Shown in pieces: positions 21,950-32,166 of a DNA stretch of 64,000 nucleotides. Made by a program: the position numbers and the translations under genes. Below the pieces are notes generated by a model, which was given only the letters and a program-made list of their open reading frames with translations, did no database searches and was not told the origin of the DNA. The stretch spans positions 1 to 64,000 of the forward strand of contig WION01000235.1 of the NCBI GenBank assembly GCA_015039365.1, in the 5' to 3' direction. Source of the DNA: Amanita rubescens. Lineage: Eukaryota > Basidiomycota > Agaricomycetes > Agaricales > Amanitaceae. Every line of letters starts with the position of its first letter. Within the stretch, counting starts at the first letter, position 1.

Positions 21950-22835
21950 ATGCGCCTTACATCCATCGCTCTTGCATTCCTCTTCCTTATCAACGTCCTC
22001 GCGACGCCAATCAACCTCCCGCATGGCAATGCCGTGGGATTGAGAGTATGTTGTTGGATAAATTGTCTCCGAATATTCTGAACTGTTTGTATTATCAGAG
22101 ACGATCTCCAAACGAACATGATACACCTGGCAAGGTCGCTGCTCCCAAGACCCGTACTACTACCTCACTCCAAAAGGGGGGAAATGGCTCTACAACGGAG
22201 AAAGCAGCGGCCAAGTGCAAGCGTGCGACGCCTAACGAGCTCCTCGAGGCCGTGAGGAAAGGTAAAGTTGGCAGCAAACTCCAGGAAAGCAAGGCCTCCA
22301 GCGTCTACCACCTGACTACGAGAGTTGACAATGAGGATGTAATCCTGAAGGTGGTCCGTGGAACGGGCATAGAAAGGATGAAGGCAGGTGAAGCATGGGC
22401 TCTTGAAAACGTCCAGCAGTTGCTCGGCTGGGGATACACGCCCAACGAAAAATTGTTCTATCTCTTTATGAAAAATATGGGCGTTCCATTATCGCAGACT
22501 GGGGCGACGTTCGCAAATGATCACCAGCAGGTCGAGAAACTACAGCGCGAAGCGGAAAAAACCTACTTGTCACGCTACCATTTAGAACACGAGTAAGAGT
22601 GTTACTATTCAGTTGGAACTAATGACATACAGTTGATTGTAGCGACCATGACGAAAGCCCGAGAAACTGGGCGTTCAGGAAAGTTGGCGGCGAATGGCGA
22701 GCAGAACTGGTAGACTGGGAGTTCTTCAAGCTGGAAAGCGGCTATAAAGGTTACAAAGATCCGCCAGCACCGTTTGAAATAGATCCGGCATGCGGCTATT
22801 TTGTGCCTCCGATGATGGAGAGATACATATATTAG
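21950..22835 (+). CDS. Secreted kinase-like protein, array copy 3
   Basis: Exons 21950-22045, 22099-22592 and 22643-22835 (260 residues). The region before the core is divergent (TTTSLQKGGNGST), as is the region around the first strands (VGSKLQESKASSVYHL). The core keeps VILKV, GEAWALENVQQLL, YLFMKNMGVPL, NWAF and ELVDWEFF. The ATG lies in a context identical to the other copies, and its upstream module has two TATAAAA boxes. Confidence 0.75.
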
Positions 22836-24033
22836 AGTAGGGCAGTAGAAAGTAGTAAAATGAGGCGTCGGAATGAATTGGGCGCCTTAATGTGGAAAAG
22901 CCGTACACTCAAAACTGGCGACCGCCTCGCATATTCCAACAGATTTGTCTGCTAGGACCTTGAAAATATGTAGCGCTCCAATGGGACCTGCACTGGTTAA
23001 TCTTGGCTGTAAGGGATACGAACTGTGCGCGCGTTGATGCTACTACTCACGGTGCTTTCATCACGAATTTGTAGTGATGGTAACAACTCTTGCTCGGCTG
23101 ATCACCGTCCAACTCGTGTCGGCGTGAGTGGCCAGTTAGTCTCCCGTAGTCAGACCAATAAATTCGGTCTTTTTTGACGTGATGCACGACGACACTCATA
23201 TATGGTCTGATAGCAATGGACGGTCTCTAACCGGTGTTCCCTTTTTTCGCACGCCTGTTTCCAAATCGGGCTTATCTATAGTCACGTGTAAGCGCGTCCC
23301 TCGCTTAGATTGTTGAATGCTCGACGCGCTGGCACCATTGAGGATGGATCTGTCGTGTCCTGTACCTTTGACGCCTCTGCGACCACCCGTTTTGGCCAAT
23401 GCGAACCTCAACGGACCATGTATACAGCCATACCAATCCCCTTCGGCTTCTACCCGCAAGAGAAAGGGGATCAAAGGGTAGATTCATGATCTTCAGTATT
23501 GACCGGCAGAGGGCAAATCCCTCGGGTGTGCTAAAGCGAAAGGCTTCGCTCGCCATATCAGGGTGGCGCGACGGCGCGTCGGCGGCGCGTCAAATTAGCG
23601 TGTTAGGTAAGCAATGCTCAGTACATGTGACCTTATCTATGATTTGTAAGCTACTCAGTGTGGGAAATTATCGAACACCGGTTCGAGCCTGCCATAACAA
23701 ACAGACTAGTGGCCAGTGGGGTTACGAAGGTTTGAAAGAGGCAGCAGCCAGCGTAGTGTCCAGTCGAGCTAGCTAGAGCTGACCTGAGAGTAAGCTCGTG
23801 TTAGAAAATTTTCGTAATGTACCGAAATTACAGTCACCTCTTGATCACAATCGCCTCAAGCTCCGGATCAGCTCGGTTCCGAGCTCGTTGCCCGTATCGT
23901 CGCGTTGTGATGTCCAACATTATCATAATCTCACTCCAGCCGATATAAAACACTGCCAAGTGTTGCTGATGAATCCCCAGGCTGGTTCCTCCACATCTTC
24001 TCAACGCTGGGTGTTCCTCATATTCGATCTACA
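22836..24033. other. Spacer between array copies 3 and 4, with inserted DNA
   Basis: The first ~200 bp match the 3' flank of copy 4 (GGCAGTAGAAAGTAGTAAAA...). Then about 800 bp not found in the other spacers follow, and the array promoter module resumes near 23860. Minus-strand frames at 23556-23196 (start MASEAFRFSTPEGFALCRS) look partly protein-like, but I recognise nothing and they overlap one another. Confidence 0.45.
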
Positions 24034-24913
24034 ATGCGCCTTACATCCATCGCTCTTGCATTCCTCTTCCTTATCAACGTCCTCGCGACGCCAATCAACC
24101 CCTTACGTGGCAACGTCGTGGCATTGAGAGTATGTTGTTGGATAAATCATCCCCGAATATTCTGAACTGCTTTCATCATCAGAGGCGATCTCCGAACGAA
24201 CATGATACACCTGGCAAGGTCGCTACTCCCAAGACCCGTACTACTACCTCACTCCAAAAGGGTGGAAATGGCTCTACAATGGAGACCAAGTGCAAGCGTG
24301 CGACACCTAACGAGCTCATCAAGGCCCTGAGTACAGCTGACACCGAACGTCAGTTCCCCACAGACAAGGACTGCATCGTCTACCCTCTGACCACGAAAGT
24401 TGACAATGAGAATGTGATCCTGAAAGTGATCCACAATGGAATGGGGGAGGAAGAGGAGATCAAAGATGAAGCATGGGCTCTTGAGAACGTGAAGCAGTTG
24501 CTCGGCTGGGCACACACGCCCGACAAAAAGTTGTACTATCTCTTTATGAAAAATATGGGTGTTCCATTATCGCAGACGACGTTCGCAAATGATTACCGGC
24601 AGGTCCGGAAACTCCAGCGCAAAGCGGAAGAATTCTACCTCTCACACTACCATTTACGGCACGAGTAAGAGTGTTGCTATTCAGTTGGAACCAATCACTT
24701 TACACAATTGATTATAGCGACCATGGCAAAGACACGAAGAACTGGGTGTACAGGAAAGCTGGCGGCGAGTGGCGAGCAGAACTGATCGACTGGGAGTGCT
24801 TCACCAGAGAAGACGGCTATGAAGGTTATAAAAATCCGCCAGAACCGTTTGAGATAGATCCGAATTGCGGTTATTTTGTGCCAGAGAAATACCTACGTTA
24901 CATAAGGCAGTAG
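24034..24913 (+). CDS. Secreted kinase-like protein, array copy 4
   Basis: Exons 24034-24129, 24183-24664 and 24718-24913 (257 residues). The signal peptide is MRLTSIALAFLFLINVLATP. Compared with the others it lacks a few residues of the linker (GSTMETKCKRATP) and has its own insert (TADTERQFPTDKD). Kinase-like motifs are kept: VILKV, DEAWALENVKQLL, YLFMKNMGVPL, DHGKDTKNWVYR and LIDWECF. The 3' flank is a duplicate of that of copy 3, so copies 3 and 4 are the youngest pair in flanks though not in coding sequence. Confidence 0.75.
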
Positions 24914-25509
24914 AAAGTAGTAAAATTAAGGGTCGGAGGGCACCCTAAATATGGAAAAGCCATCGCATGTTCGAACAGATCTGCCCGCCACTGGGACCTT
25001 GAAATATCCGTAGTGCTCAATGGAACCTGCACTGGCAGTTTAGGATACAATTCACTGTGCATTGGTGCTACTGGTATCGGACCTCGGTGGCTGTGCTGCT
25101 TCGACATTCGCTCAGAATGCGGAGATGTGTAATCTTATGTTGTTCGGGGGCCATCAACCCTGTCAACGGCAGTGTTCCAAATTTAGCTGGACAGCAGGCA
25201 TGATCGGAATGATATTAGTTCCGCGTTCCTTTGGATTCACCATCTACACTCATGCCATTTTGCAACGGCTACATGCTATACATACTCTATCGCACTATTT
25301 CACTGTGCGCAGGCCAAGCTGTGGTACGTACGTTGTCCTTTGTTCAAACTTCAATTCACCAAAATGATCGATGAGCACATCGCTTCCGAACGTCCAAGTT
25401 ACGGCAGACTTTGATTAGGTTTTCATGTCATTCTTGACACGCAGCACATAGTATAAAAGGCTCTTTTGATGAATGTGACATTCGTGCCCCACACCTCCCC
25501 TTCTCCAAC
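24914..25509. other. Intergenic region with TATA box of the next gene
   Basis: The first ~150 bp are the duplicated 3' flank of the kinase-like array. A TATAAAAG box at about 25452 sits ~58 bp before the next ATG. No gene is supported between. Confidence 0.5.
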
Positions 25510-26954
25510 ATGCGGCGACAGCTCTCAAAGGTAAAGCAAAGTACGTCCTTCAAATCTGGTTTTTTTGATTATTGGGCTCAACGTATCAAGTCATCGAAAG
25601 AATCAAAGGTTTCTTGCTTCCAACGTCCACCGAACAATTCAAAGAAATCGAGGTGTGTATCGTCGATAACGGTCAAGCACTTGTTAACGTTGTTAAATAA
25701 GGGGGACATAAAGCGGTGTTATGAGCATGATATTGAAACTTTGAGGAGGGATCGAAACACGTTGAAATACCTGGTGATTTCTTCCGCCCTCCGCTTTCTT
25801 ACCTTTCTAACTTTGGAATTAGGTGCTGGCGTCACGTAACAAGCGGACGGAAATGCTGGATGAGCTGCGCAGCACACTGCCGGACCTCGCTATCAGGGAA
25901 AAGTATGGTACAGAGATCGCTGGCCCGGTTCGTAGTTCCCGCCAAGCTGTCCTCCGCGATGTGTTTAAATCAGGTTCTAGAGCGTATCGGAGAACTTACT
26001 GAACGAAAAAGTGCCACGTCTTTCGACGCTTCAGCCCGACATGGATCCTCTCACTGCTGATCAAGAAGATCTGTTGAAAGCGTATTTGGAGCACGTCAAG
26101 ACGACTCGTTTATTGAGAGAACATGTACGGTTCACGTCGCTTTCAATGTTGCTGTCCTATTGATATTCCTTCAATGAAGCTTCGCGATATCGATGGGGAT
26201 CTGGAGGAATTCAAGTATACGGTCGACACCCAAGCCGTCGCAGAGCTCACCAATTATCGTGGACTTCATGATTGGGGAGAGGTGCGATATATCGGTATTC
26301 GCAGCCCTTTTGTTTGACACGTTTGACCAGGCAATGCGGCAATTCACGGGCAACTATGCAACAGGTCTGGGAACACTTTCCATCGCAGGTGCTGGCTTGG
26401 TATATTCCACGATATTTAGGTACGCGCGTGTCTTTTTGTTGGGTTTATGGTGCTAATCATATTCCCAGCGGAAATGGAGAGGTGTCCCTCATGACTCTCA
26501 CATTTCCACTCTTCACAGTCGGATTTCTGATTCCAGGCTTTGTGTATATTGGGATAGGCTGGGCCGCAAGTGTTCCCAAGGGAATGACTTTTGCAAGCCA
26601 GAGGTTCTGGACCTACGCCACATTGTAGGTGTCCCGCTAAACCCAACCTTTAACGATGGTAATATTGAATATAATGCCAGTCTTGCCCTTTTCATTGCAA
26701 CAGTAATGGTCGTCGGTGCCATCGTCATCGTAAACATAACCATTTTCCAACTCCGTTTGCACGAAGGTGCTTTCACTGTCGTCGAAACTGCTGGTATCAT
26801 CTCCCTTGCTTTCTCCGGTTCCGTCATCGCCGTGGCGTTCATGGCTTTCTTCATCGGTCTCTTCTCTCACAAAATGAGGACTTCGGTTCGGGACCATTTG
26901 AAAAAAATCACCAGCAAGGAGCGCGAGGCGTTGAATACATATGAGCATGTATAA
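25510..26954 (+). CDS. Nine-exon integral membrane protein, unknown family
   Basis: Exons in phase: 25510-25540, 25591-25652, 25702-25773, 25823-25973, 26012-26124, 26180-26281, 26331-26419, 26469-26624, 26681-26954 (about 349 residues). The N-terminal half is soluble and charged, probably helical (GDIKRCYEHDIETLRRDRN, DELRSTLPDLAIREKYG). The C-terminal half has about five hydrophobic segments (LTFPLFTVGFLIPGFVYIGI; LALFIATVMVVGAIVIVNI; AGIISLAFSGSVIAVAFMAF) and a basic cytosolic-type tail. The fourth intron as drawn (25974-26011) is only 38 nt with a poor GTTCTA donor, so that junction is doubtful or hides a frameshift. I do not recognise the family. Confidence 0.65.
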
Positions 26955-27416
26955 TGTTCATGTTTTGGATATTTACGACACATCACGAGTATCATGCCTG
27001 TTGTAATTCGTCTTCTGTACCATCAATGTCATGTTGTAAGCGGAGATCACGAGTTGAGGCGGAGAAAGTCGGACAACCACGAGTGCTGAAAACATACGCA
27101 GCACAGTCGTCTTTGCGCATCTCAAGCATCCTTCCAAGCCCTCCCCGACAGCGAGGCCAAATGTAGATGACAAGTGCGCACGGACCACGGTTCAAAGACT
27201 AGATTCTCACGTTTACTTTTATTCCAAACTCTCCCTAACCTCGTTCTGAGTCTGAGCGGAAACTGAATCGGAGTGAGCATCTTTTCTTTTCTTCTTCCTC
27301 CTAACGTTCTAGCTTTGAGAACTATACTGACCATGCATACGATGTTCCCTCTGGCTGCCGCGCAGAAAATTTCCCATTTTTTACAGTAATCCCCGGCCCA
27401 CGCAATTTGACCTGAA
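26955..27416. other. Intergenic region upstream of the Zn2Cys6 gene
   Basis: No reading frame is supported on either strand; the small frames at 26973-27195 and 27122-27439 lack motifs. Confidence 0.45.
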
Positions 27417-28519
27417 ATGTCGTCAGATGAGCAGTCCAATACGAGTCAGGCCGAGTCTGCTGCACAAGATCACTCATATCCACCATCCGTGGTTAATTTT
27501 TCTCCCCAACTACTTGGTGGGGCTACACACGTCACAGTTCCCCCGATCGGCGCCTACCCGCCACATTTCTTTGCCTATGCACATCCCCAAGATGGAAACA
27601 ACACCGAGAATGGTCCAAATGGCGTCCCGAACCATATTCCGCCTTACATGATACCACTTCCTCCGCCGGGGATGGTATATGCGTTTCCACCTCCACAAGG
27701 ACAAGGTAAGCTCACCCGTGGGACATCACACATGTCCTCATCTCTCATGACAGTTCCGCCTGGGATGTCAACTCCAACACCGCCCGCCTTGACCAAGCCA
27801 AAACGAAAACAAGTCAAAATGGCGTGTACCAATTGTGCTGCCGCCTGTAAACGCTGCGATGACGACCGCCCTTGCGGTCGTTGCCAGAAATATGGGATTA
27901 CCGAATCTTGTCGAGACGGCGAACGGAAGCAAAGAAAGAAAGGAATCAAACGCGGGTCGTATAAACGTAGAAACAAGAACGGTGAGTCCAACTTTTTGTG
28001 AAATATTACGCCGGTTGTTGATTCGAAATAACAGAGCCTGAATATATGCCCGTTGCGCAGCCAGCCGTTACTCAGTTTGCTTCGCCGGAGGGTTATTACG
28101 GGATTTACGTCCCTTTGCCTGCCGAGGTTCCCCCTCAAGATGGCTCCGGACCTGCGAATGGTGCTCCGCCCATGGTGCCGTACTTTTTACCTGCGTTCCC
28201 GCCGTATGCTGCCCCGTACGGGCATCCAGCAATGTATCCGGGACTAATCTCACCTGGTCAACCAATACTGCGGCCAGCTCAACCTGGGCAGGCACAAGTT
28301 GTGGAGCCGCAACAAACAATTCAACCAGTCGTTGATAGTCCTGGGACGAGCTCTGCGGGCGGGGCATCTGGGATTGGCGCAACTGCGAGTTTGAAGAAAA
28401 GGAATCGCAGTTCCAAAGGTGGAGAATCGAAGGCTAGAAAGGTCAAGAAGCATCGTACTGCGACGGATAAGGAAGACAAAGATAATGGGACCGCACAGGC
28501 GGTGACTGGAGTTGCCTAA
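27417..28519 (+). CDS. Zn2Cys6 transcription factor
   Basis: Exons 27417-27705, 27754-27981 and 28035-28519 (333 residues). The first intron (48 nt, GTAAGC...CAG) is a multiple of three, so retention would add 16 residues without stopping the frame. The binuclear zinc cluster fits CX2CX6CX5CX2CX8C (ACTNCAAACKRCDDDRPC then GRCQKYGITESC), with one extra Cys in the first loop, followed by a basic RKQRKKGIKRGSYKRRNKN stretch that is strongly conserved in this fungal subgroup. The flanks are Pro/Gln-rich, low complexity. A nuclear DNA-binding regulator; its targets cannot be told from sequence. Confidence 0.85.
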
Positions 28520-28661
28520 TGTATTTGATTCCCAGTAGCGTTATCATATCGTATGGCATTAGTATTGCTATCTTCGCATTCTTACGCTTTCAAGATGCCT
28601 GTCTAATAATCCATTTTACATAGAGTTTAATATATGCACTGCTTGGGGTACAATAATACGA

Positions 28662-31285
28662 TCACGTTAGATCAATCACGTCTTCCCTAAATGTCTGTTT
28701 CGTTGGTGGGTTTGTACCCAAGGCAGTACCTTGGTTCTTGTTCCGCGACCTCGCCTTGGCAAGCATTAATGGCGGAATAACGGATCGTTGCACAGAGACA
28801 GCAGCTGGACGAGCGTCGGAATCATCCGAGTCGTCCGAAGATATCTCGATGACGGACGTATTGGTCGCCTTCGCGTCAGCGGGTCGTGTACGCGAAGGAG
28901 AGGTTGACCGTGCTTGGCTTTCCACCAAAGTGTACTTCAGAGATTTCCGTGGCGACTGGTGTTGCTCGGAATCCGACGTCTGTGATGGAGCACCCCTCAG
29001 ACTCATCTTCGTGGGTCTTAGCCGGCCGTGGGTATCGCTCGACGACAACACGTCATCCTCCTTGTTGAACGAAATTGGAAACGGTGCTGGGACAATTGGC
29101 TTCTTGTGTGTATTGGTAGACATGGCGCGGGATGGTTGGACATGTTCAGATTGCTCGTCTTCATCTGATAACGAGAGATAGCTGAAACCGGAATTTCTCC
29201 GTTTCTCGCGTTCGGCGGCTGTCTTGGAAGATTCGGCTCGTGACTGTGCCGTAAAAGCGGGCATCGAAAGCAATGCGTCGGATCCGCTTTCCTCGCTCTC
29301 TTCAAACATAGGTTGTAGCGCCATCTTCCGACCATTGGCTCTACGACTAGGAGTCGACTGTATCGTCGCCTTTCTCTTCGCAAGCATGTCTTCAATGGTT
29401 TGCCGTTGATCTGTGTCCGAGTCGCGCAACGATTTCTGCGACTTTAATGCTTTCTTCTTTGACTGCTTTGTAGCGCCCGACTCTTGTCTAGCTTTTCCGC
29501 TCTTCTTCGAAGCCTTCTTCGACTTCCGCTCTTTATACTCTTCGACGATCTCTGGTTCTGCCATTTCCACCATACATGCTGGCATCCACAACCGCAAATG
29601 ACTTGTTGGATCTGGAGGTGGCTTTGGTCCCTTGGTCTTTTTCCCAGCGTCGGAATCGTCATCGTCCCCTCCAACATCCTCCTCGGATGCCCATTCGTCT
29701 GTTTCCGGAGGCTCCCTCGTTCCCTTGATGCCTGATTCTGCCAATCGCACTAGCTGAGCGGGCGCAACCTCGAGACGATATTCTAGAAGTTCATCCGTGC
29801 TCGCGTGGTTTCGCGAAGAGTGGATCTTCATAATTAGAGGTTCTTCATCATCAGCGTCTGAGTTTGCGTCTCCGCGCGGTTGAGAACCTGGTGAGTTGAG
29901 ACCCATCGAAGCAAAATGCTTCGCAACCATTTTTGATGGCGTGTTAATAATGCGAGGATGTGCCCGGTCCTTGCCTTTATGCGGCGTAGAGGGCATGGTG
30001 GTTGATGACGAGGCATGGTCAGATGCTTCCGCGTTGATCACGGCTCGCCTCAACACTCGTAGCACGATCGAGTGCCATAGCAACGTCCTAAAACGCTTGA
30101 TGATCGCCTCTTTATATCCCCACTCAAAGTAAAATTCACATAAAGCCGCCAGTTTGCCGACATCTGGCTCTTTCCCCCACGTCAGCTTCAAATTTTTTTC
30201 GGCCGCGCGTCCGAGACTCTCGGAGGTTATGGGGCTCGTGTAGGATAGGAGGATGTCGATGTTGGGAAAAGAGTCGGGGACCTCTTTGGCTAGTTTACCC
30301 AGCTTACGACATATGATTCCCCGAGAATTTGTTCGAAGTTCTTCTCGCAAGTCTCGGCGCCATTGCGTCAGGAAATCGGGGAGGGCATCAGGGGGTAGGG
30401 TAGTAGCTGCTTCGTACAAAGAGTCGCCGAAACCGCAACGTGCGAGCGCGTGAGCGGTGGTAATACCGCACCCAGGTAAACCAGCTTGAGCGTAATCACC
30501 ACCCGACAAGAGGCCTATAAGTATAAGGCCGCCCCTGGTAAGTAAAATGGAGGAATGGCTGCGAATCTTCGATGCTCGATATAACCTTGTATGGTTCTTG
30601 TCGTCCCTGCCTTGGCTGTTCAAGATGGGATTTGCTCTGTTACCAGAGAGATTATTGCTTAAACTGGAAAGGGGTATGAGTCGGACTATCACGTCGCGGC
30701 TGGAAGGCGCACTTGCGGATTACGGTAGTGGCGCCAAAAAGGAAATTATCAACGTCATCTGAGAGTACAGCGTCAATGATGCCGGCACTATTGAGGTACG
30801 CTAACTCGGCCTCAGCCTCAGCTGGAGCCTGCAGACTGATCAGAAACGGAAATAATCGAAAGAAACGGAAACGCACCATTCTCCATTCAAATCCAAAAGC
30901 CTCGATGATAGCCTTCATACCGGGAATAAGTTTATGACTGGTCTTGTTAATCTTTTTGCCGCGTTTGAAGTCGGGCCTTTTCGGACCATCGAAAACGAAC
31001 AATGGCAAGAATGTCGTCCGCATCAGAGTAGCGCAACGAAAGAAAAGCGTACGGAGCACCGGATTTTCACCCTCCTTCCCGTATTCGGCATGAAAGAACC
31101 ATATACTCGCGTCTATTCCAATCCGAAACCCGCGAAGTCCCTGTGGATTGGCGATAAAACCCTCCGTGACCGCCAACTCTGTCATCGAGCGTGTTTCTGC
31201 GGCCGGCTTTAGTACCTGGGTGTTTTCAGCAGAATGTCCTGGATTGTGCTTTCCTACGTACCTCCCAAAGCCCTGCAACGCCCAT
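28662..31285 (-). CDS. GEN1/Yen1-like Holliday junction resolvase (XPG/Rad2 family)
   Basis: Exons 31285-31262, 31215-30877, 30828-30713 and 30657-28662 (824 residues). It starts MGVAGLWEVLKPA as GEN1 proteins do. The N-domain carries GIDASIWFFHAEYG and LFVFDGPKRPDFKRGKK. The I-domain has APAEAEAELAYLNSAG and AVLSDDVDNFLFGA, so the acidic metal ligands are present. The H2TH part has LLSGGDYAQAGLPGCG. A later block (SHLRLWMPACMVEMAEPE) lies where GEN1 has its chromodomain-like segment. The long C-terminal third is disordered, Ser/Lys-rich, with VIEISSDDSDDSD and a C-terminal VIDLT, both matching SUMO-interacting motifs. It should resolve recombination intermediates in the nucleus. Confidence 0.88.
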
Positions 31286-31885
31286 GATGGCGGAGCGTAA
31301 CGCGGTGTGACACGACCAGGTGACCGTGACAATTGGTGAAAACTTCGCGTCTACGACACTAGACACGAGTTGGGTAAGCAGGCAAACTTTCGAATCAGGG
31401 TTTATGCAAGAGTCAATGGCAAGCGAATAGAACTTGGGGCAAATATCATACATTTGCATACAAGATACATCACATTTCACATTACTTATTTAACAGACAA
31501 GAAATTCACTCATCCTACATTTCATCTACTGAGGGAACAATCGATTGACGTTGAAGAAGATTTCATCCTCCTGAGCATCTTTCCCGTGCTTGAGAATGAT
31601 CTATTTCATGTTAGCTTTCTTTCTTTGTTACCAGTTCCGACATGGACTGAACGTACATTGCGTCCAATCCCAACCTTGTCGAACCAGTAGAGATCAACAC
31701 CCGGGACGCTGATCCTGCAGCGCCAAGGACTGTTAGACACACACGATGGAATTAGAAATGCAAACGCTTACGAAAGAGAGCCTGGCGGCCCATTAGGCGC
31801 GAAGCGCCACTCAGATGGCTTCGAGCTCCAAACTAGGAATTGGCCAGCTTCATCCTAAAACAAACGTCAAGGACTACTAAATAGA
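31286..31885. other. Intergenic region
   Basis: A plus-strand frame at 31370-31690 has no domain, signal or splice support and runs antisense to the promoter of the GEN1-like gene. No other feature is visible. Confidence 0.4.
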
Positions 31886-32166
31886 TCAACGCGAACGTGG
31901 ACCCACGCTGTTGACTGCGATGAATAATCCGTTCCTGCCTTTCACGGTAGACACATCATTGGGACCGACCGGGGGCGGCGTAATTGTGACAACCTACACC
32001 AGAAGCTTCAGCAGCGTTACAGTAGCATGATGCTGGGATATCTTACGATTGTATTAAGGTCCTTGTCAGAATCAGGGACAGTTTGGACTCTGTCGCCCGG
32101 CTTTTCCTTGCCAGTGCTGACGATGATGAATTTGGTTTGGACGCTGCTAACGATGAACTCTGCCAT
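31886..32166 (-). CDS. Small protein related to the 11.2-kb gene
   Basis: Exons 32166-32047 and 31993-31886 (75 residues), intron 53 nt (GTAAGA...TAG) at the same place as in the relative at 11162-11371. The product starts MAEFIVSSVQTKFIIVSTG and contains TIVVTITPPPVGPNDVST, compared with RVVVTITPALDESG in the relative. There is no signal peptide. A TATAAA in sense (about 32227-32232) lies ~65 nt upstream. A beta-trefoil-like inhibitor or lectin start is possible; the family is not identified. Confidence 0.5.

Noticed and set aside
23196..23556. Minus-strand frames in the array spacer
   Set aside because: Two overlapping frames compete, neither has a family match or splice support; mentioned only in the gap entry.
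23675..23695. GGTTCGAGCC resembling a tRNA T-loop
   Set aside because: The flanking bases do not form a five-pair T stem and no acceptor, D or anticodon arms could be folded upstream.
31370..31690. 106-codon plus-strand frame
   Set aside because: Antisense to the GEN1-like promoter and first exon surroundings; no motif or splice support.
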